From: Mycteria americana
Taxonomy: Eukaryota > Chordata > Aves > Ciconiiformes > Ciconiidae
Direction of reading: 5' to 3'
Length of the DNA: 64,000 bases
Assembly: GCF_035582795.1 (NCBI RefSeq)
Contig: NC_134365.1
Span: 140,581,077-140,645,076 of the forward strand
In this document: positions 1-13,554 of the stretch, one piece after another
Position numbering within the stretch: position 1 is the stretch's first letter
Layout of the letters: every line of letters starts with the position of its first letter
Made by a program: the position numbers and the translations under genes
Notes under the pieces: model-generated
What the model was told of the DNA's origin: nothing
The model's database searches: none
Seen by the model: the letters and a program-made list of their open reading frames with translations, nothing else

Positions 1-667
1 GAGGGCATGGAAGAAGGACCAAAAGGACTTAATCTGGTGCAGTGTGTTTCTGGATATGAAGGCTTCTACCCAGCAGGTTACTACTTGGAGTTATTGTGAC
101 CCAGAACAGCTCTGTGTAACTCTTCCCATCTCTTCTTCAGCCTCCACTCACATGCAGAGACCTGGGAGAATGCCTTTTTTCATCAAGATGAAAAAGAGAG
201 ATATAGCACCTTAGAAGAGAGGTAGGGAAATGGTAAAGGAGATGAGGAAGAGGGTGATAAGTGAGTATTTTCATATCAGAGGCTAGTGCAATTAGCTAGA
301 TTTATGTATTTATCTTATGCTTTACTTTAATAAAATTGTAGCTTATACCCAGCCTTGAAGGAGAATGCATTTTTAAATAATTTAACAGAGCAATGGCAGA
401 GTAAATGGATGGAGATGGTATGCAAAATTGTTTTACATGCTACATGTGAAATATGAGGTGCTCTGGCTGCTGCCGGCAATTACTTTTTAAAGCCCATTCC
501 TCTCAAGGATTTTGTGATTTATTTTTTATGTTCTTTAAGGCTGCACTCTTGTTGTGATGATTCTGATAACATACTCGCTCACGTGTAAATAAATGTACAT
601 AAAACTGAAATCATGAGGGCTTCTTACGTGTTTCAGTTTCTATTACTTTTTTGTTTCTTACTCGTAG
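1..667. other. Unique non-coding DNA, no feature seen
   Basis: AT-rich single-copy sequence upstream of the first CR1 fragment. I see no long open frame, tandem repeat, CpG cluster or recognisable mobile element in it. Confidence 0.6.
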
Positions 668-1196
668 AATCACACGATGTTTGAGGTTGGAAGGGATGTC
701 TGGAGGTCACCTGGTCCAACCCCCCCTGCTCAAGCAGGGTGACCTAGAGCTGGTTGCCCAGGACCGCGTCCAGACAGATTTTGAATATCTCCAAAGATGG
801 AGACTCCACAACCTCCCTGGGCAACCTGTGCCAGTGTCTGGTCACCTTCACAGTGAAAAAGTGTTTCCTTATGTTCAGAGGGAATCTCCTGAGTTTCAGT
901 TTGTGCCCATTGCCTCTGGTCCTGTCACTGGGCACCACTGAAATGAGCCTGGCTCCATCTTCTTTGCACCCTCCCTTCAGGTATTTGTACACATTAATAA
1001 GATGCCCCCGAGCCTTCTCTTCTCCAGGTTGAACTGGAGCCTTTCCTCATAGGAGAGATGCTCCAGTCTCTTAATCATCTTCGTGGCCCTTCACTGGACT
1101 CTCTCCAGTATCTCCCTGTCTCTCTTGTACTGGGGAGCCCAGAACTGGACTCAGTGCTCCAGCTGTGGCCTCACCAGTGGTGACTAGAGGGGAATG
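668..1196 (-). mobile_element. CR1 LINE 3' fragment (truncated)
   Basis: This is the 3' end of a CR1 non-LTR retrotransposon, read on the minus strand. Minus-strand translation of 992-744 gives the C-terminal end of the reverse-transcriptase ORF2, with hallmarks [37 protein letters not shown] and LEIFK before a stop. The plus strand shows the usual complementary landmarks: AATCACA near 669, GGTCCAACCCCCC near 711-723, TTCTCCAGG near 1019-1028 and GAGCCCAGAACTGGAC near 1135-1150. The element is heavily 5' truncated, as is typical of CR1. Upstream of about 993 (minus sense) the coding frame is broken. The octamer tail is decayed. The upstream limit near 1196 is approximate. Confidence 0.93.
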
Positions 1197-2218
1197 ATCA
1201 TTCTGTTATAATCAGGGTTTGTTCAAGTTTGCCTGAAAACTTGCAGTGGTCCTGACTGTGGAGGGTCTGCCCAGATGTCCCAGCTCTGCCGCAGTTCTCA
1301 AACAGGCCAACTTTTGAGACAGTGAACGGCTGAGATAATGAAAACTGGTTAAAAGCTAGCTGATATTACATGCTCATTAGGTGCTTTTACTAAGCTTTCA
1401 CATGCCAGCCTGGGGCCAGGTCCTGATCCAGTACCAGCTGACCACTTGAGAAAATGTGCTGGTGACTCAGGGAAGACACGGGACCAGCCCTTAAGCCACC
1501 CAGTCACGGTTTAACGTAGTTGGCGTGGAAGTCGGTACGTATCGTCCTTCTGGCTTCAGGGGGAGTTGGAACAGATCCTCAGCGCCCTCAGAAAACCTAA
1601 CGATTGTTGGCGTGTCAAAACTCAAATCAAATATGAAGTGTAGTTGCAGATGAATTGAATATTTTGTATGAAAATTAAAGCTGTCCTTTTTGTTTTTCAT
1701 AAAAGCTGTAATTGTTTAAACTCTGTGCGAAAAGCTGGTATGTAGGACAAATGGGATTTCTTACCACATGATCAGGGTTGATTTTATATCCCCCTTTTCA
1801 CTAATCTAAGATGCCTCAGAGAACTGTGTATATGTCGGGCTGCATTTTATTGTAGAGCTTAATTGCTGCAAAGGATGATCTATCTGCTAGAATTTTTGTT
1901 CACATTAATAAACTCTCTTGGTAGTTATAGAAACATTTACTGTAGTCCATTAATGAAAAGTGTGCTAGTGCAGGTGTTGAGTGTACCACAATAAAATTTT
2001 ATCAGTCAAGAGGTTGTTTATTGTACTCAGTCACATATTCTGTTGTACCCCCAGGTATTGAGACTGAAATGGAACAAATGAAAAACCAAGGTTAGAGCCT
2101 CTCAAAATGGGAAATAAGTTAAAGGAAAACATTTTTAGCCACTGTGCCTTTTTTCAGTTGCAAAACAATGCATGATTAATTTAGAGGAAACAATATTATT
2201 TTTCCGAGCAGCCTATCC

Positions 2219-2237
2219 TTTTTTTTTTTTTTTTTTT
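2219..2237. repeat. Poly-T tract (19 nt)
   Basis: Uninterrupted run of T in an AT-rich context. No poly-A retrocopy is visible next to it, so it is more likely simple sequence than the tail of a processed copy. Confidence 0.9.
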
Positions 2238-5200
2238 AACATAATAAATACTGTTGCCATAAAAACAATGGAAACCAAGAACTCTTGACAACTCATTTTA
2301 GGTCTGGTAGGCTCGAATGTAAGCTGAGCTGCCCAGAGAGAGTTGGTGAAAGAGTTTACTTTCTGTAATTGTAATAAAAGAAATTTAAAAACCACAATCT
2401 GTTTCAAGTCAAAAACGAACAACTGAATATTGTCTTAAAATTCCGTCCTCCCCCCCGCCCCGGTTCTTGGCATGCCTATGCTCTTTAGGCAAGTGGCATT
2501 ATTGGACTCAGGATACAGATGCTATTTCTTTTAGATAAGTAAAACTGGGTTGTTTCTGAACCCTTCAGTCCATTAATTCGAAGTTTGTAGTTGCAGAAAC
2601 TTTGCTTTACAGTGTAAGAAAACAAAACGTAGAAGCTAGGAATAAGTCATAAGTAGGGATCAAATCATATAATCTATTTGTTTCTGGTGTTACACTTCAT
2701 TTGGTAAACTTTACGTGCCTAATGGGTTTGATACGATGTTAAATGCATTTGGTTATTTTATGCAATGTATCTTCATTATTTTTCTCTATCTAATATTTAT
2801 TCCAGAAAGGTGGCCCTTCTCTGACTGGCATGCCATTTTAGCTATTAAAATATTGCAAAAGCATAACAAAACATTTTTAAAGGAATTTCTGGGGGGAGGT
2901 GTAAATGTTTGTGGCTAGCATTAAGCTTTCATTTGAAAACTAAGTTTAATGCCGTTATCATTATATGATATTATCATTATAATATAATTTTTAGTGTAAG
3001 CAAAATACGGGTTTCTGGCCCAGTTGCTAGATGTCTTGCATATGTAATAGCGGTTTTTTAATAGTTTTCTTTCTTAAAGTGGTGTGCTGGCTAGTGTATC
3101 TCAAGTGAGATGTCTGAAGGATCCATGCTCATGATGGTGCTCACAGTTTTACACGGTTTAACCATAGGAGGGAGCCTCTCCTCTTTCAAAGTTACACGGG
3201 AAGATGCACTCATGGGCCTTTGGAGGTCTCTTCCTACCAGTTTGCATTTGGAAGTGTAAATGCTTCTTTTTTTCCTATAAGGCTGATCCCACTGCAGTTT
3301 CACAGGCGGGTACGTTTACATGGGAGTCAAGCCTGCTAGTTCCAGAAACAGCTATGCAGAAACTATCAAACCCTGCTCCCAACGGATTGTAAGAGTGTGA
3401 TCATACTTCAACACGAATGGGATTCAGTCTTTTGTTAGAAAATAGCCGGGTCACGTAAGTATCTGCCAGCATTGCTACAGCTGCTGCAGAAAAGAGTGCC
3501 TGTTTACCTGATGCTGCACAGGTTGTACTCTAGCCTTTTCCATGGCTTCTCTGTCCTCATTACAGACAACCATTATTGGACAAGTAAATATTTTGGTGGT
3601 TGTCCATTTATTACAATCAAGTTAGGTTTGACCTTAGCACAAAGTTTACACAGTTCAAAATAAAATTTGTGTTTTAATGGAGTTGATTAAGCGGAAGGAA
3701 ACCTGTGTGTGAGTATATTTAGTTTGTGACTGCATTGATTACATTGAATTGGATCAATAAGCTGATATAAGAGAGAAAGAAATTAATCTGTCGAATTAAA
3801 ACCCACGAAACAAATGCAGAAGGGAAATATATCATTAGAGAGGAAAAAACAGAATGGTTAGAGAAGCTTGAACAAAAGGATAACATAAAATGACTGATTA
3901 TTAGAGCTTAATACCCAAATTAAATTAAATTTTAGGTAATTACATTTTTTTAATCTATATAAATGAGATCTAAAGGAAGCTACCCTTAACGTTTTTATGT
4001 GGTCAGAAATTATTTCCCAGGTTACTTGTGCTTGGTGATTCAGCTTGCGTCTTCCCTGCATGGTGAGCAGAGGTTTCTCTGATGTTTGACCATCAAGCCT
4101 GCCATCCTCTTCCTCGTCTTAAGAGTCTGGGCTGGGGCACTGGGGCTGGAGTGGCCTCTAAATGAGAGATGGTTGAGATGATTGTTGCTGAGATGCCATA
4201 GAGACGCATAGCGCTTGCAGTGCCTGGAGTGAGAGCTCACAGTAGACTCCCACAGGAAAGTGGGGTCTTATGTAGGCTGACCTATTTCTCCATCCTTGCA
4301 AAGCTGCTTTTCCAAGTTTCTCCCCTTGTTACTCCAGTTCTGGGCCATATTATTGCTTTCTGAATCCTCTGTCCACTCAATGTATACTCTGAAATCTGTC
4401 CTGGATAGCAACAGGTTTATCTTATGTTATTCTGCACAAATAAAAAAAATCCCACATTTTCTCACAGCAAGAGCAGTGCATGGTATTAACTCATGCATTT
4501 CTCACACCTAATATTCTACTACTTTTCTTACGTACACTATTGGATAATGTCCAGATAAAGTCATATGTTATTTTTTTCTTGTCATGTGAGTGTGATGATA
4601 ACTCCTAGGAGGAATCTTTAATGAGGGGGTAAATCTGAAACAATGCTTATATTACAGCTCAGTACTACAAATTCTTGTTCATATAAGTAGATTTCTTGTA
4701 TGGAGTCTGATTAACTGTAAGACATTGATGATGCTTGTGTTTGCAGTAGTTTGCAGGGCGGTTTCCCGTAACCTATTTATACCATATGTCAGTATGCCAC
4801 TTCATTCCTTACTTCTCCTCCCTCTTCCCAAATACACCCAAGTTAATTACATTAATTTCTCTTTGTTTTGGAAAAATGGGCAAGAATACCACTATGTAAA
4901 TCATTGTGTATATGTTTTCACTGTAGTAATATCCAAAAGTTGGAATTCCAACTGTGCTGCAAACCTCTGAACTACAGGGAAAATATATGTGTCTCCTCTG
5001 AAGAACTTAACAGCCTGAGGCTTCAAGCATAGGAATTTTTTATGCAGATGTTTGTCTTTACTGAAGGGGTTACAAAAATCTTGATGGTTGGGCTTTCAAA
5101 GGCCTTTCATTCTTCTCAATGCCTATGTCTGTGTGCCTTCTCCTGTCAGTCTGTAGCACAATTGGGGTGGCAATATCTGATCATTAAAAAAATTTCAGGG

Positions 5201-8200
5201 AATGTTCATAGCATGGATGTCTCCTGATCCCAGGCTGCCCGGTCATCCCCAAGCTGGCGCAGAGGGCTGCAGAGGATGGGCTGGATTATGGGGATTTTTC
5301 CTGGCTGCACAAGAGCAGTACCCCACTGTCCAAAATGACGGTGTTGGCTAATCTCTGACCAGTCCTTCTCTGACCAGCATGCCATGTATGCCAAAGCCTC
5401 TGAAAAGGTACTCAGAAAGTGTTTTCTGCCCAGTTTATAGAGAGCAACATCCTTCTTGTTCCTTACAGCTTATGGATGGAGGAAGGATGGAGATTTAACC
5501 TTTTACAAGCCACAGGCTCTTCTTTCCATTTGCTGTTTTAATTTTGCTCTTCTATCAAACTTTAGGAAGACTGACACATTTACTGAAGCTCGCAGGCTAG
5601 ATGCACCAGCGTTGGTTGATGTGCTTTGAAGTTCCAAGCCAAATATCCTCCGTTTCACACATACACTCCTAATGTAAACCCAGCTGCGCTTCTGAATCCT
5701 TGCTTTCATCCAACTCGGAAACAAAAGCAAAGAGGGAGTGGGTTTAGACTGAGCCCATGGAGATCAAACCCAAAGGAAATGCTATTAGAAAACCCTTGTC
5801 AAAGTGAAACACTGACTTAAGTAACGTTCTTGCTAGAGTGACTCTCTCTAATCATCTGAGTTTCTTATTTCTTCTCCTTTTACCCATGTTTTTCTGCTGT
5901 GTTCTTCCCTCATTGCTAACAGTCATCCTTCCTTCTTGCCAGGTCACTCCTCTTCCAGTTTGCTGAATTGCCAGCACACTGCTTTCTCAGAAGAAAGATC
6001 CTGTGAAGTAGCTAAAGAATATCCCTGAAATTCAACATACATATGTCATAGGCTGGCTGAACACAGATCATTAAACAGCCTTACCTTTGAATGGTGCCAT
6101 TTTAATATTAATTGACTGTGTTAAGGAGTCCGTTAAAAGGTGTTCTCTCTAGAGCATCTACTGACTATTTATGGAATTGACACTTCTTGATCAAATGCGT
6201 AAAAGTCAGATGATGTGTTGTACCCCTAAAGTGTGCATTTTCTTCTGTTTATATGCTGCCTCCATTTTCTACACTGCCTTTAAGAATTACTGGGAGTTCC
6301 TTCTAGGAGAAGACAGGCAGAAAAAATCCAGGAACTGCAGTGGATTGCACAAATCAGTCACACCGGCGAGTCTCAAAGAGCTTAGTAACCTTTAAAGTTT
6401 AGTTTTGCTGGAGCCTTTTCCAGCGCAATTGCCTGCACCACTCTGCCTGTAGGAAAGATTATTTGAAATGCACTTACGATTGCTATTGAAAATGCAGGGC
6501 TATTATCCAAATGACCTTGCCTTATGCTTTTTGTTAATCCAAGAAACATGGAAAGGAGTAAATGCTATTCAAAAAAGGTGTTTTTGACAGGTGATACAGA
6601 TAAAAGAGGACATAATTGCGAGCAAGTAGAGAAAAAACTATGGAGCAGAGTGTGTAAACCTGCTGATATTTCCTAAAGCTCAGACTTCCTTCAGGCATTT
6701 GTCATGAGTTAGTCTGAAAGTTATGTTCTGCTACAAGAATGAGAAAAATGATCTCTTCCAATTTTTTAGTGCCTGTTGGTTTTGGTATTACGTCGTATTG
6801 TGTGATTTCCCCCTCCCCCCCCCATGCAAACTCATTTTAACTGGCTTCCAAGTACAAGGGTGGCTACACTTCTCATGCTTCATTCGTTCTTTTGACAGGT
6901 AGAGCTCTTCTCATTTGTGTGTATCATAGTTAACTACATGCTGGATAGTATGAACTTTTGTTATTTAGAGGTTATTTATTTATATAAAGTGGTCTGTGAA
7001 GAGGTCTTATTGTTCCTAAAACATTTAATGTGCTTCCTTCTTTACAATGGGAATGCTCTCAGATTGTTAGAGAGAGACAAAGAAACAATGACAACAGTCT
7101 AGAAGCTGTAATTGGGATATAAATGGTTCACAAGTACATCTCTTAAAACTCCTTTTTAAGGGGTGAAATTCACACCACATGACTTTCACTATGCTTGAGT
7201 CCCACCTAAATCCCTGAATGGGGTCACCTAAAGCAAGTGTCTAATTCTAAGGTGGTTCTCAGAAAGAAAAATAACTTAAAAATCAGAGTTAAATTGATGA
7301 AACAAGGTAACTGCAGATATTCCTCTGTATAAATCTGCCAGACTTTGCTTTTTTGGGTACCAATCAATCTCTGGCTTCTGTTTGATTATCTTTCAGTATT
7401 ATCATGAGTTGGATACTACCTCACAGAAATTCTACAGAAAGAAAAATATTCATAAATATGAAAGCACATAAATACAGTCTTCTGAAACAAAGTGAATCTT
7501 TTTGGAAAGACAATAGTGTTTTTTGAAAGAATGAATAGGAGTCACATATATTTATGATAAATTTTTGTTACTGAAGTGACTTCGTGTCTATTTTTAGACA
7601 GAATCGTGAATATCAAATCCCAAACTAGAAACAATAGCGACATAATTCGTGTGATAACAAATACAAAATATATAAGAACTTTAACTCAAGCATAGGGTAG
7701 ACTTGTTTTCAGAAATCATCTTTCAGAGCATGAGGATCACTGGAGATGGGGTGCACTAGTGTGGAACAGTAGAGACTTGACTTCCTTGGGCCGGGTCTTT
7801 TGGCCTCAGTATCCACCCATAAAATCAGAGATTTGGCACCCTCCAGTATTATCATAATGAACCCATCTGATTAGAAGAACAAGCAGAAACAAAGGCGTAA
7901 AGATATTAGCAACCTGTGTTCCCTTCTAAGGAAATAAGAGGCTGACTTCACATGTTAGGGTGTCTAGTAATGAGCTCACGCCTATGGAGGTGGAGCCTTA
8001 CATTTCAGAGAGTTCATTCACCATCTTTTTCAACTTTTTCATGGAAAGGCAATTTCTTCACAGAAAGTTCTGTGAAATCTGGCTGTTTTATGCTAAATAT
8101 GTTAATCTTGTAAAAAGATTTCTGAACTCATTTTAGCGGAGAATCTGCATTCAAATACTGAATTTGCAGGCACCAATTTTAATATATATGAATCCTCTGA

Positions 8201-8399
8201 TATTTTATGATAATTTTTAGGTAATACATAAAAGACTTCACATTGCAATGGTTTGCCTCAGGTTACTGCAGTGAGGCCTTTGTCCAGTAAATAATTGTCC
8301 AAGATTGCTGGTTAAGTAATTAAATTATCATAGTTAAGAGACAGTTCACAAAATTCACGGTCCAAGTGTTCGTTGGTCATAAATGAAACAAACAGAATG

Positions 8400-8419
8400 C
8401 CTTCCTTCCTTCCTTCCTT
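8400..8419. repeat. (CTTC)n microsatellite
   Basis: About five tandem copies of the tetramer CTTC, with the last unit degenerating to CTTT. Homopurine on the opposite strand. Confidence 0.9.
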
Positions 8420-9479
8420 TGTTCTCTGCTGATGTTGCCATTTTCTTAAACTAAAATACAATTTGGAGTGAACCATTGGGATTAATTCCTCCCTTTGGAG
8501 CCTCCTTCTTATCCCCTTACACCCTAACCCCAACAAAAGTGGAAAGGGATTCCCCCAACTTCCCAATTTTGAGGTAGGAAAAAGGTGTTCTAGGCATTTA
8601 TCGCACACGTTTGGTTCATTTTCACTGTTAAAATGGCTCTATGGTGGAAGATCCTCCTCTGCTCCTGTCTCCTCCTTCAGCTAAGCAATAATGGGGAGAC
8701 AGAGCCATGAAGGCACAACCCATATTGTGAAAAAAGATCTCATCCATCAAACTGTCACCTCAGTTTTCTGTCCAGGGTCACAGAGGAACAAAGTCAGCTT
8801 GTGTCAGGTTGAAATAGCATTGGTAAGTGTTAGTGTGTGTGAAGCTGGTGGTTTGAAGTCTATTTATTTTGTTTGAAAGGCTCAAACAGCATGCTGCTGA
8901 GCAGAGGAACAAGCAGGAGGAAGTCTCCTTATAAATTATTACTGGAAGGCTCACAGCCATCATTTAAGATGTGAAATTATGCCATCTGCTTTTCTAGGTC
9001 TTTGATTTACTTTGTGGCAGCTGTCTGTTTCTGAGTTTCCGCATCTCACAGAGAGGTAAAACTTGCGTTAAAAACTAATATGACAACAGCATTTCTTTAA
9101 CAAAGATTTAATGTTTTCTTGAAAACTGGAGAATATGCAAGGGATGTTATCTTAATATCTATGGCACGCTTTCAAGATAAATTATATGAAAAAAATGCTG
9201 TCTCTCTTTACACAAACTGGGAATGTAGATAGAAGTCTTTCTTCGTTGTGAAAAATGCAATTGTTTGTTCTGATTTTAGCTACCAAAAGCATTTCAGGGA
9301 GGCACCACCGTTTTTTTAATATTGCTTTTAATTTGGTGATTCCTAATGTTATTGATTTCGTGTCTGTTGGGGTCTTTTTTCTTATACTTTTTATTATTGA
9401 TTTTTCTGGGGGAACATCTTTGTTGTTATTTTGCTGTTTGAAATATTGAAGGTTTATTTATATGTCCTTTGTTAAAAAG

Positions 9480-10054
9480 AAAAATCCCAGGCCCAACAGC
9501 AGCTTTAGGAAGTCACGCAGCTAATTTAAAAAGAGCAAAAAAAAGGCTAACTACTCCAGTGCGTGCTAACCGGGATGCACGTGGGGAGCCCTTGCAAGTA
9601 CCCAGGGGTGTGCTCATTGCAGAAATTAGCAGCTGGGAGGGCGATGAATGGAGATAGGCGCTTCTGCGAGCCTTGTCCGGACGCGCTGTCTGCGGTCGGG
9701 CTGTGCTGCCCAAGTGCCCGGCGAGGTTGTTGGGCTACCCTCCCCGAGGATGGCTGCGCGGCGGCGGGGGGAGCTGCGTGGCAGCAGCATCTCTTCCCCC
9801 ACCCCCCGGGAGAATCGCTTCTGCTGAAGTCATTTGGTGTGTGCTGCTTTTTCCTGTGCGAGGATTAGGGAGTAGGAGAATGGCTTTGTGAGGAGGCTCG
9901 GAGAGAGGGAGCTGAAGAGAGGCTGAACAGAGGGGCCGAAAGACTTTAGCCTTTCATAGTTCTTTCAGTCAATTCATTCTGGGAGACCAATTGCATGCGA
10001 TACGGCAGCTGGGGGTTTTGTTTTCCTTTCAGCTATATACTGTAGGAGAAGCTG
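9480..10054 (+). promoter_or_regulatory. GC-rich patch; candidate promoter and 5' exon
   Basis: Between about 9560 and 9830 the sequence changes from AT-rich to GC-rich with several CpGs (for example around 9671-9700 and 9755-9770). It then passes through a purine-rich, 5'-UTR-like stretch (9890-9945) to a good splice donor, GCTG|GTAAGG, with the intron starting at 10055. This fits a first, non-coding exon on the plus strand. A pyrimidine tract ending in TTTCAG at 10032 also allows a 22-nt internal microexon at 10033-10054. I do not recognise the product. The open frames of about 60-100 codons here overlap in several frames and look like a by-product of base composition. Transcription start and gene identity are unknown. 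Confidence 0.35.
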
Positions 10055-13000
10055 GTAAGGTTATTTTTTTTTTTTTCCTTGTTCTACTGTTCCGCGATGC
10101 TATTGTAATTGCTTTATCGAAGTGACTGTTTGGTGAGGACGGGAAGTTGGTTAATGATGCTGAGGGTCCCCTGCATTGTCTCTGCTTTGTGCAGCTGCAT
10201 AGTTTGGGGAGAGGCACTGTTTACAGTAGGGGGGCTGGTTTCCGTTGAACAACTTTGCTGTTATTTTTCCAAAGTTGTTTCAGCCTTTCTTTTGGTGAAG
10301 CTAGGAAAATAAGCAAATAAACGGACTCGGCTGGTTAGAAATGGGTAAATTTATAGAGGCTGCAATTTGTTGAAAGAGCTGTTCTGCCGAAATCCCAGTT
10401 TCAGATGTTCTGCCTTTGATGTTATCGGATTTGTCACTCTGCTGGATCAACTCCAAAACTGGGTTTTATGTGAGAACCTTCTCTCACAAATCTTTTCTTC
10501 GCATTTTCAGCAGAGACAAGATAGGTCACTTGAACTGATAGCCAAAGAAAACAAAACAAAAACGTATCCGTGGAAGGTGAAAATATTTGGGGAAAGGAAA
10601 AATCCTAGGGGAACTCTGGCATTAAAAAATAAATGAAGGAGCATTAATTCTTGGCACTAATTTTTAGCAGAATGCTCCTGATCAGTGTAATAGGAAGCAT
10701 GTGGTTAGGCAGAGAATATGAATACTCTTTCAGAAGATTCAAGATGCACAGGTGCATATCCTGTCTAACTGCACCCTTTCAAAGTGAGAGTTATCAGATT
10801 TATCCTCTTGCGGGGGGGGGGAGGTGAAGAAAACCAGAAGATCCTGGCTGTCCTGTCCCTTTCCCCTCTTCTTGTTATTTTTAGAATAGTGACTTGTGTT
10901 TGTCAGAGTCTTTTATTTCCTTTTATAATATCGTGGGAAACTTTAGCTTGAATTGGTTGGACATACATGAGCGCAGCTTGGGGCATACCATGTCTATTCC
11001 ACAGGCAGGCTATGAAAATCCTGCCTGTGACTCAGATGAATTGTAAAGACCATAATTACCAACAAAAGTTTCTTTTGTGGCCATTCAAAAATCACAAACA
11101 AGGTAAGGGGGAATGATTGACAACAGTTACACTACTGATTGACAGAGAACCAAAAACTTGTTCTGTGACTTAGTATGTTAGTTTTTCAAGAAGCGTTGAC
11201 CTTTTTCACTATTATTCTGTTCTTTCTGGTGGACTATTCCCAACTCCTCTATTGAGGCTAGAATGTCTATCTATCTAAAATGTGTCTTTGTAATTACTGC
11301 CTATAGTCTGTACGTCTCTTTACAATTATATGCTTATTTGTTGATGCCGAAACAAAATTGAGAGATGCATTGCAATCAGACCTCCATGAAAGAATGTGTA
11401 TCTTTTATATGCCTCACATGCTTAACTATTGATTTCAGCTACAGATTTCACTCTTATGAAGTAATGAAGTGCCACATCCAAATCCTGCAAATTTATACTC
11501 GCAGTTCTAGCTCTTAATAATGGAAGGCCCAAGGATATCAATGTGGTTACTCATGTGAGTAAAGATTTAGAGACTCATTTCCCACTCATGAATGAAATAG
11601 TTTAGGAAGTGCACAGTTACTATGGTTCTCTTTTGACTTAAAAAGAAAAATCTCCATTAAAACAACCACTAATTAGATTTGTTAGAGAGGCCCAAGGATA
11701 GACAGATTCACTGATTTAATATAAGAATGTGGTAGACTCTTGACAGCAGTATTTCAAGAAGAATGATAAAAACGTTCTCTCTCTTCAGCTTATTAACAGT
11801 TTTAGAAACACGGGAAACATAATTCATCTCTTTGTGCTGCGCCACTAGATACGGCCATGACCCTTGAAATACCACCACAACTATGAGTTACTCCTCCCTT
11901 TCAGAATAAAAGTTAATTTAGTGTGGTCTTTATCACACACTCCCCCCTACTCCTAGTAATAACTGTCAGTTCTGGCAAATGACAACAAACTGATATTTCA
12001 GGTTAGGCTTCTCCTGGTTTTCTGTAGACAAAGGTACAGTATCTCCAGCATGCAGTGTTTATTACTTTCACATCCTTGGTTTCATTGCAAGCAAACAAGG
12101 CAAGATGTGTTCCCTGGTTATTGATACAGCAGTTAAGGCTCCTTAGTTCTCTAGGGGAGAAATTACTTTGGTTCAGTGTTTCTAAACTGCTCAACAGCAT
12201 CGTTTAGTTTACAGAGATAAAGAGATGTATTTGCTGCTACTTCTTTCTTAGTTTTCATGAATTCTGAATTTCCAAATGTGATTCTGAAGAAAAAATGGGC
12301 ATCTAACTTCAAAGAACTCACAACTGATATTATATCTATACATGTGGATGCTAAAGGACATACACTAAAGTTGTTGTGCAAGAGAGCCATAAAATTAACT
12401 GCTTGAAACAGAAGAGTGGCTATCCTATAATTTTTTATAAAGCAGAAATACATATACTTCTATATGGCCATTATTGGTGGAAAAAGGGCCTCTAATTGAA
12501 AATGCAAGATTACCACCAATATTACATTTACACATAAAGAAGTAAATCTTGGCTATAAATGTCTTTTATTAAGTTAAAGCAGAACAAAATTAATTCCAAA
12601 GGTGGAGGGAAACACATATAAATAAACTTAACAGCCATTTACTCATAAAATTAGAGCAATCTAAACATATTCCAGCAGTCATTAGCTACCAGCTATTTGT
12701 CACAACTGGAAGGTTTAGGCAGATGAAAACTGTAATACTGCTTCTCGAAACACATACACAATTCTGTAAAAGAAATTGTAAGGTTGGAGCTGCCATACTG
12801 GTGCTGTGCTGCAATTTGGTGAATTTTTTTGTGAGCTTTTCCACATTTCTTAGTCCAGATGTCACATAAAGACCATATATAAAAAAAAAAAAGTGTGTTT
12901 TCCATACTATATACGTACATACTTATATATGCATGTATAAACATTAGTGGGAATTTACTAAAATGCAGTTGGCACGCTGCAGATTATTTTCAAGCTGGTT

Positions 13001-13509
13001 TTGTTAGTATTCTTTTACTTGTACTCTTGCTTGCATCACTGTGAGGGTGGTTGAACAGACCTGTAAAGATACATGCTAACATCATGCATCTTCGATGTTA
13101 ACTAAACGCTTTCTGTGTTCGTTATTACACAAAGGATTCACAAAGCCTACACTTAGAGCTCCTGGCTACCCATCTTCCTAGAAATAACTGCCTGAAGTGA
13201 ATGTCACCATAAGTCATGCTAAACACAGTGTAAAAGAGTTCTACTTTTCTTATCCTTAACTGGAAGAAAACACATCTGGGCTCTTATGGGAAGCTGCCAT
13301 TTTACAAACAGTAAGCAGCAGGAGGTCCAGTCTGGTGGAACAGGATAGCAATTAGAGAATACAGTTCCCACTTGACAGAAGAGATTTTGAATGTTGCTTC
13401 AAAATCATCTTCATTTTTTAAAAATTGCTGTGAAACTAGTTAGATATTAATTCAGTCATTTTTACTCATGAAGTAACAGAATATAGAACAGGCTGAGTAT
13501 TTTTGTCAT

Positions 13510-13554
13510 ATATATTTAAATGAAACTTTCTTAAATGAAAGTTTCTAAATATAT
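13510..13554. repeat. AT-rich imperfect inverted repeat
   Basis: The arm GAAACTTTC (13522-13530) is the reverse complement of GAAAGTTTC (13537-13545), separated by a 6-nt loop. The stem extends outward after a 3-nt bulge (AAT, 13519-13521): ATATATTTA (13510-13518) pairs with TAAATATAT (13546-13554). This gives 18 paired bases in total. It could form a cruciform or an RNA hairpin, but AT-rich hairpins of this size also arise by chance. Confidence 0.75.

Larger units (their letters stand above)
1197..9479. other. Unique AT-rich non-coding stretch
   Basis: About 8.3 kb of mostly AT-rich single-copy DNA. The open frames are under 100 codons, lack recognisable motifs and overlap on both strands, as expected by chance. 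Low-complexity tracts include a 19-nt T run at 2219-2237, a C-rich tract at 6809-6823 and a (CTTC)n run near 8400-8419. A short direct repeat of TTATCATTATA occurs at 2955-2965 and 2971-2981. I see no exon, RNA gene or CR1 fragment. Very old, diverged repeats could be present but not recognisable by eye. Confidence 0.5.
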
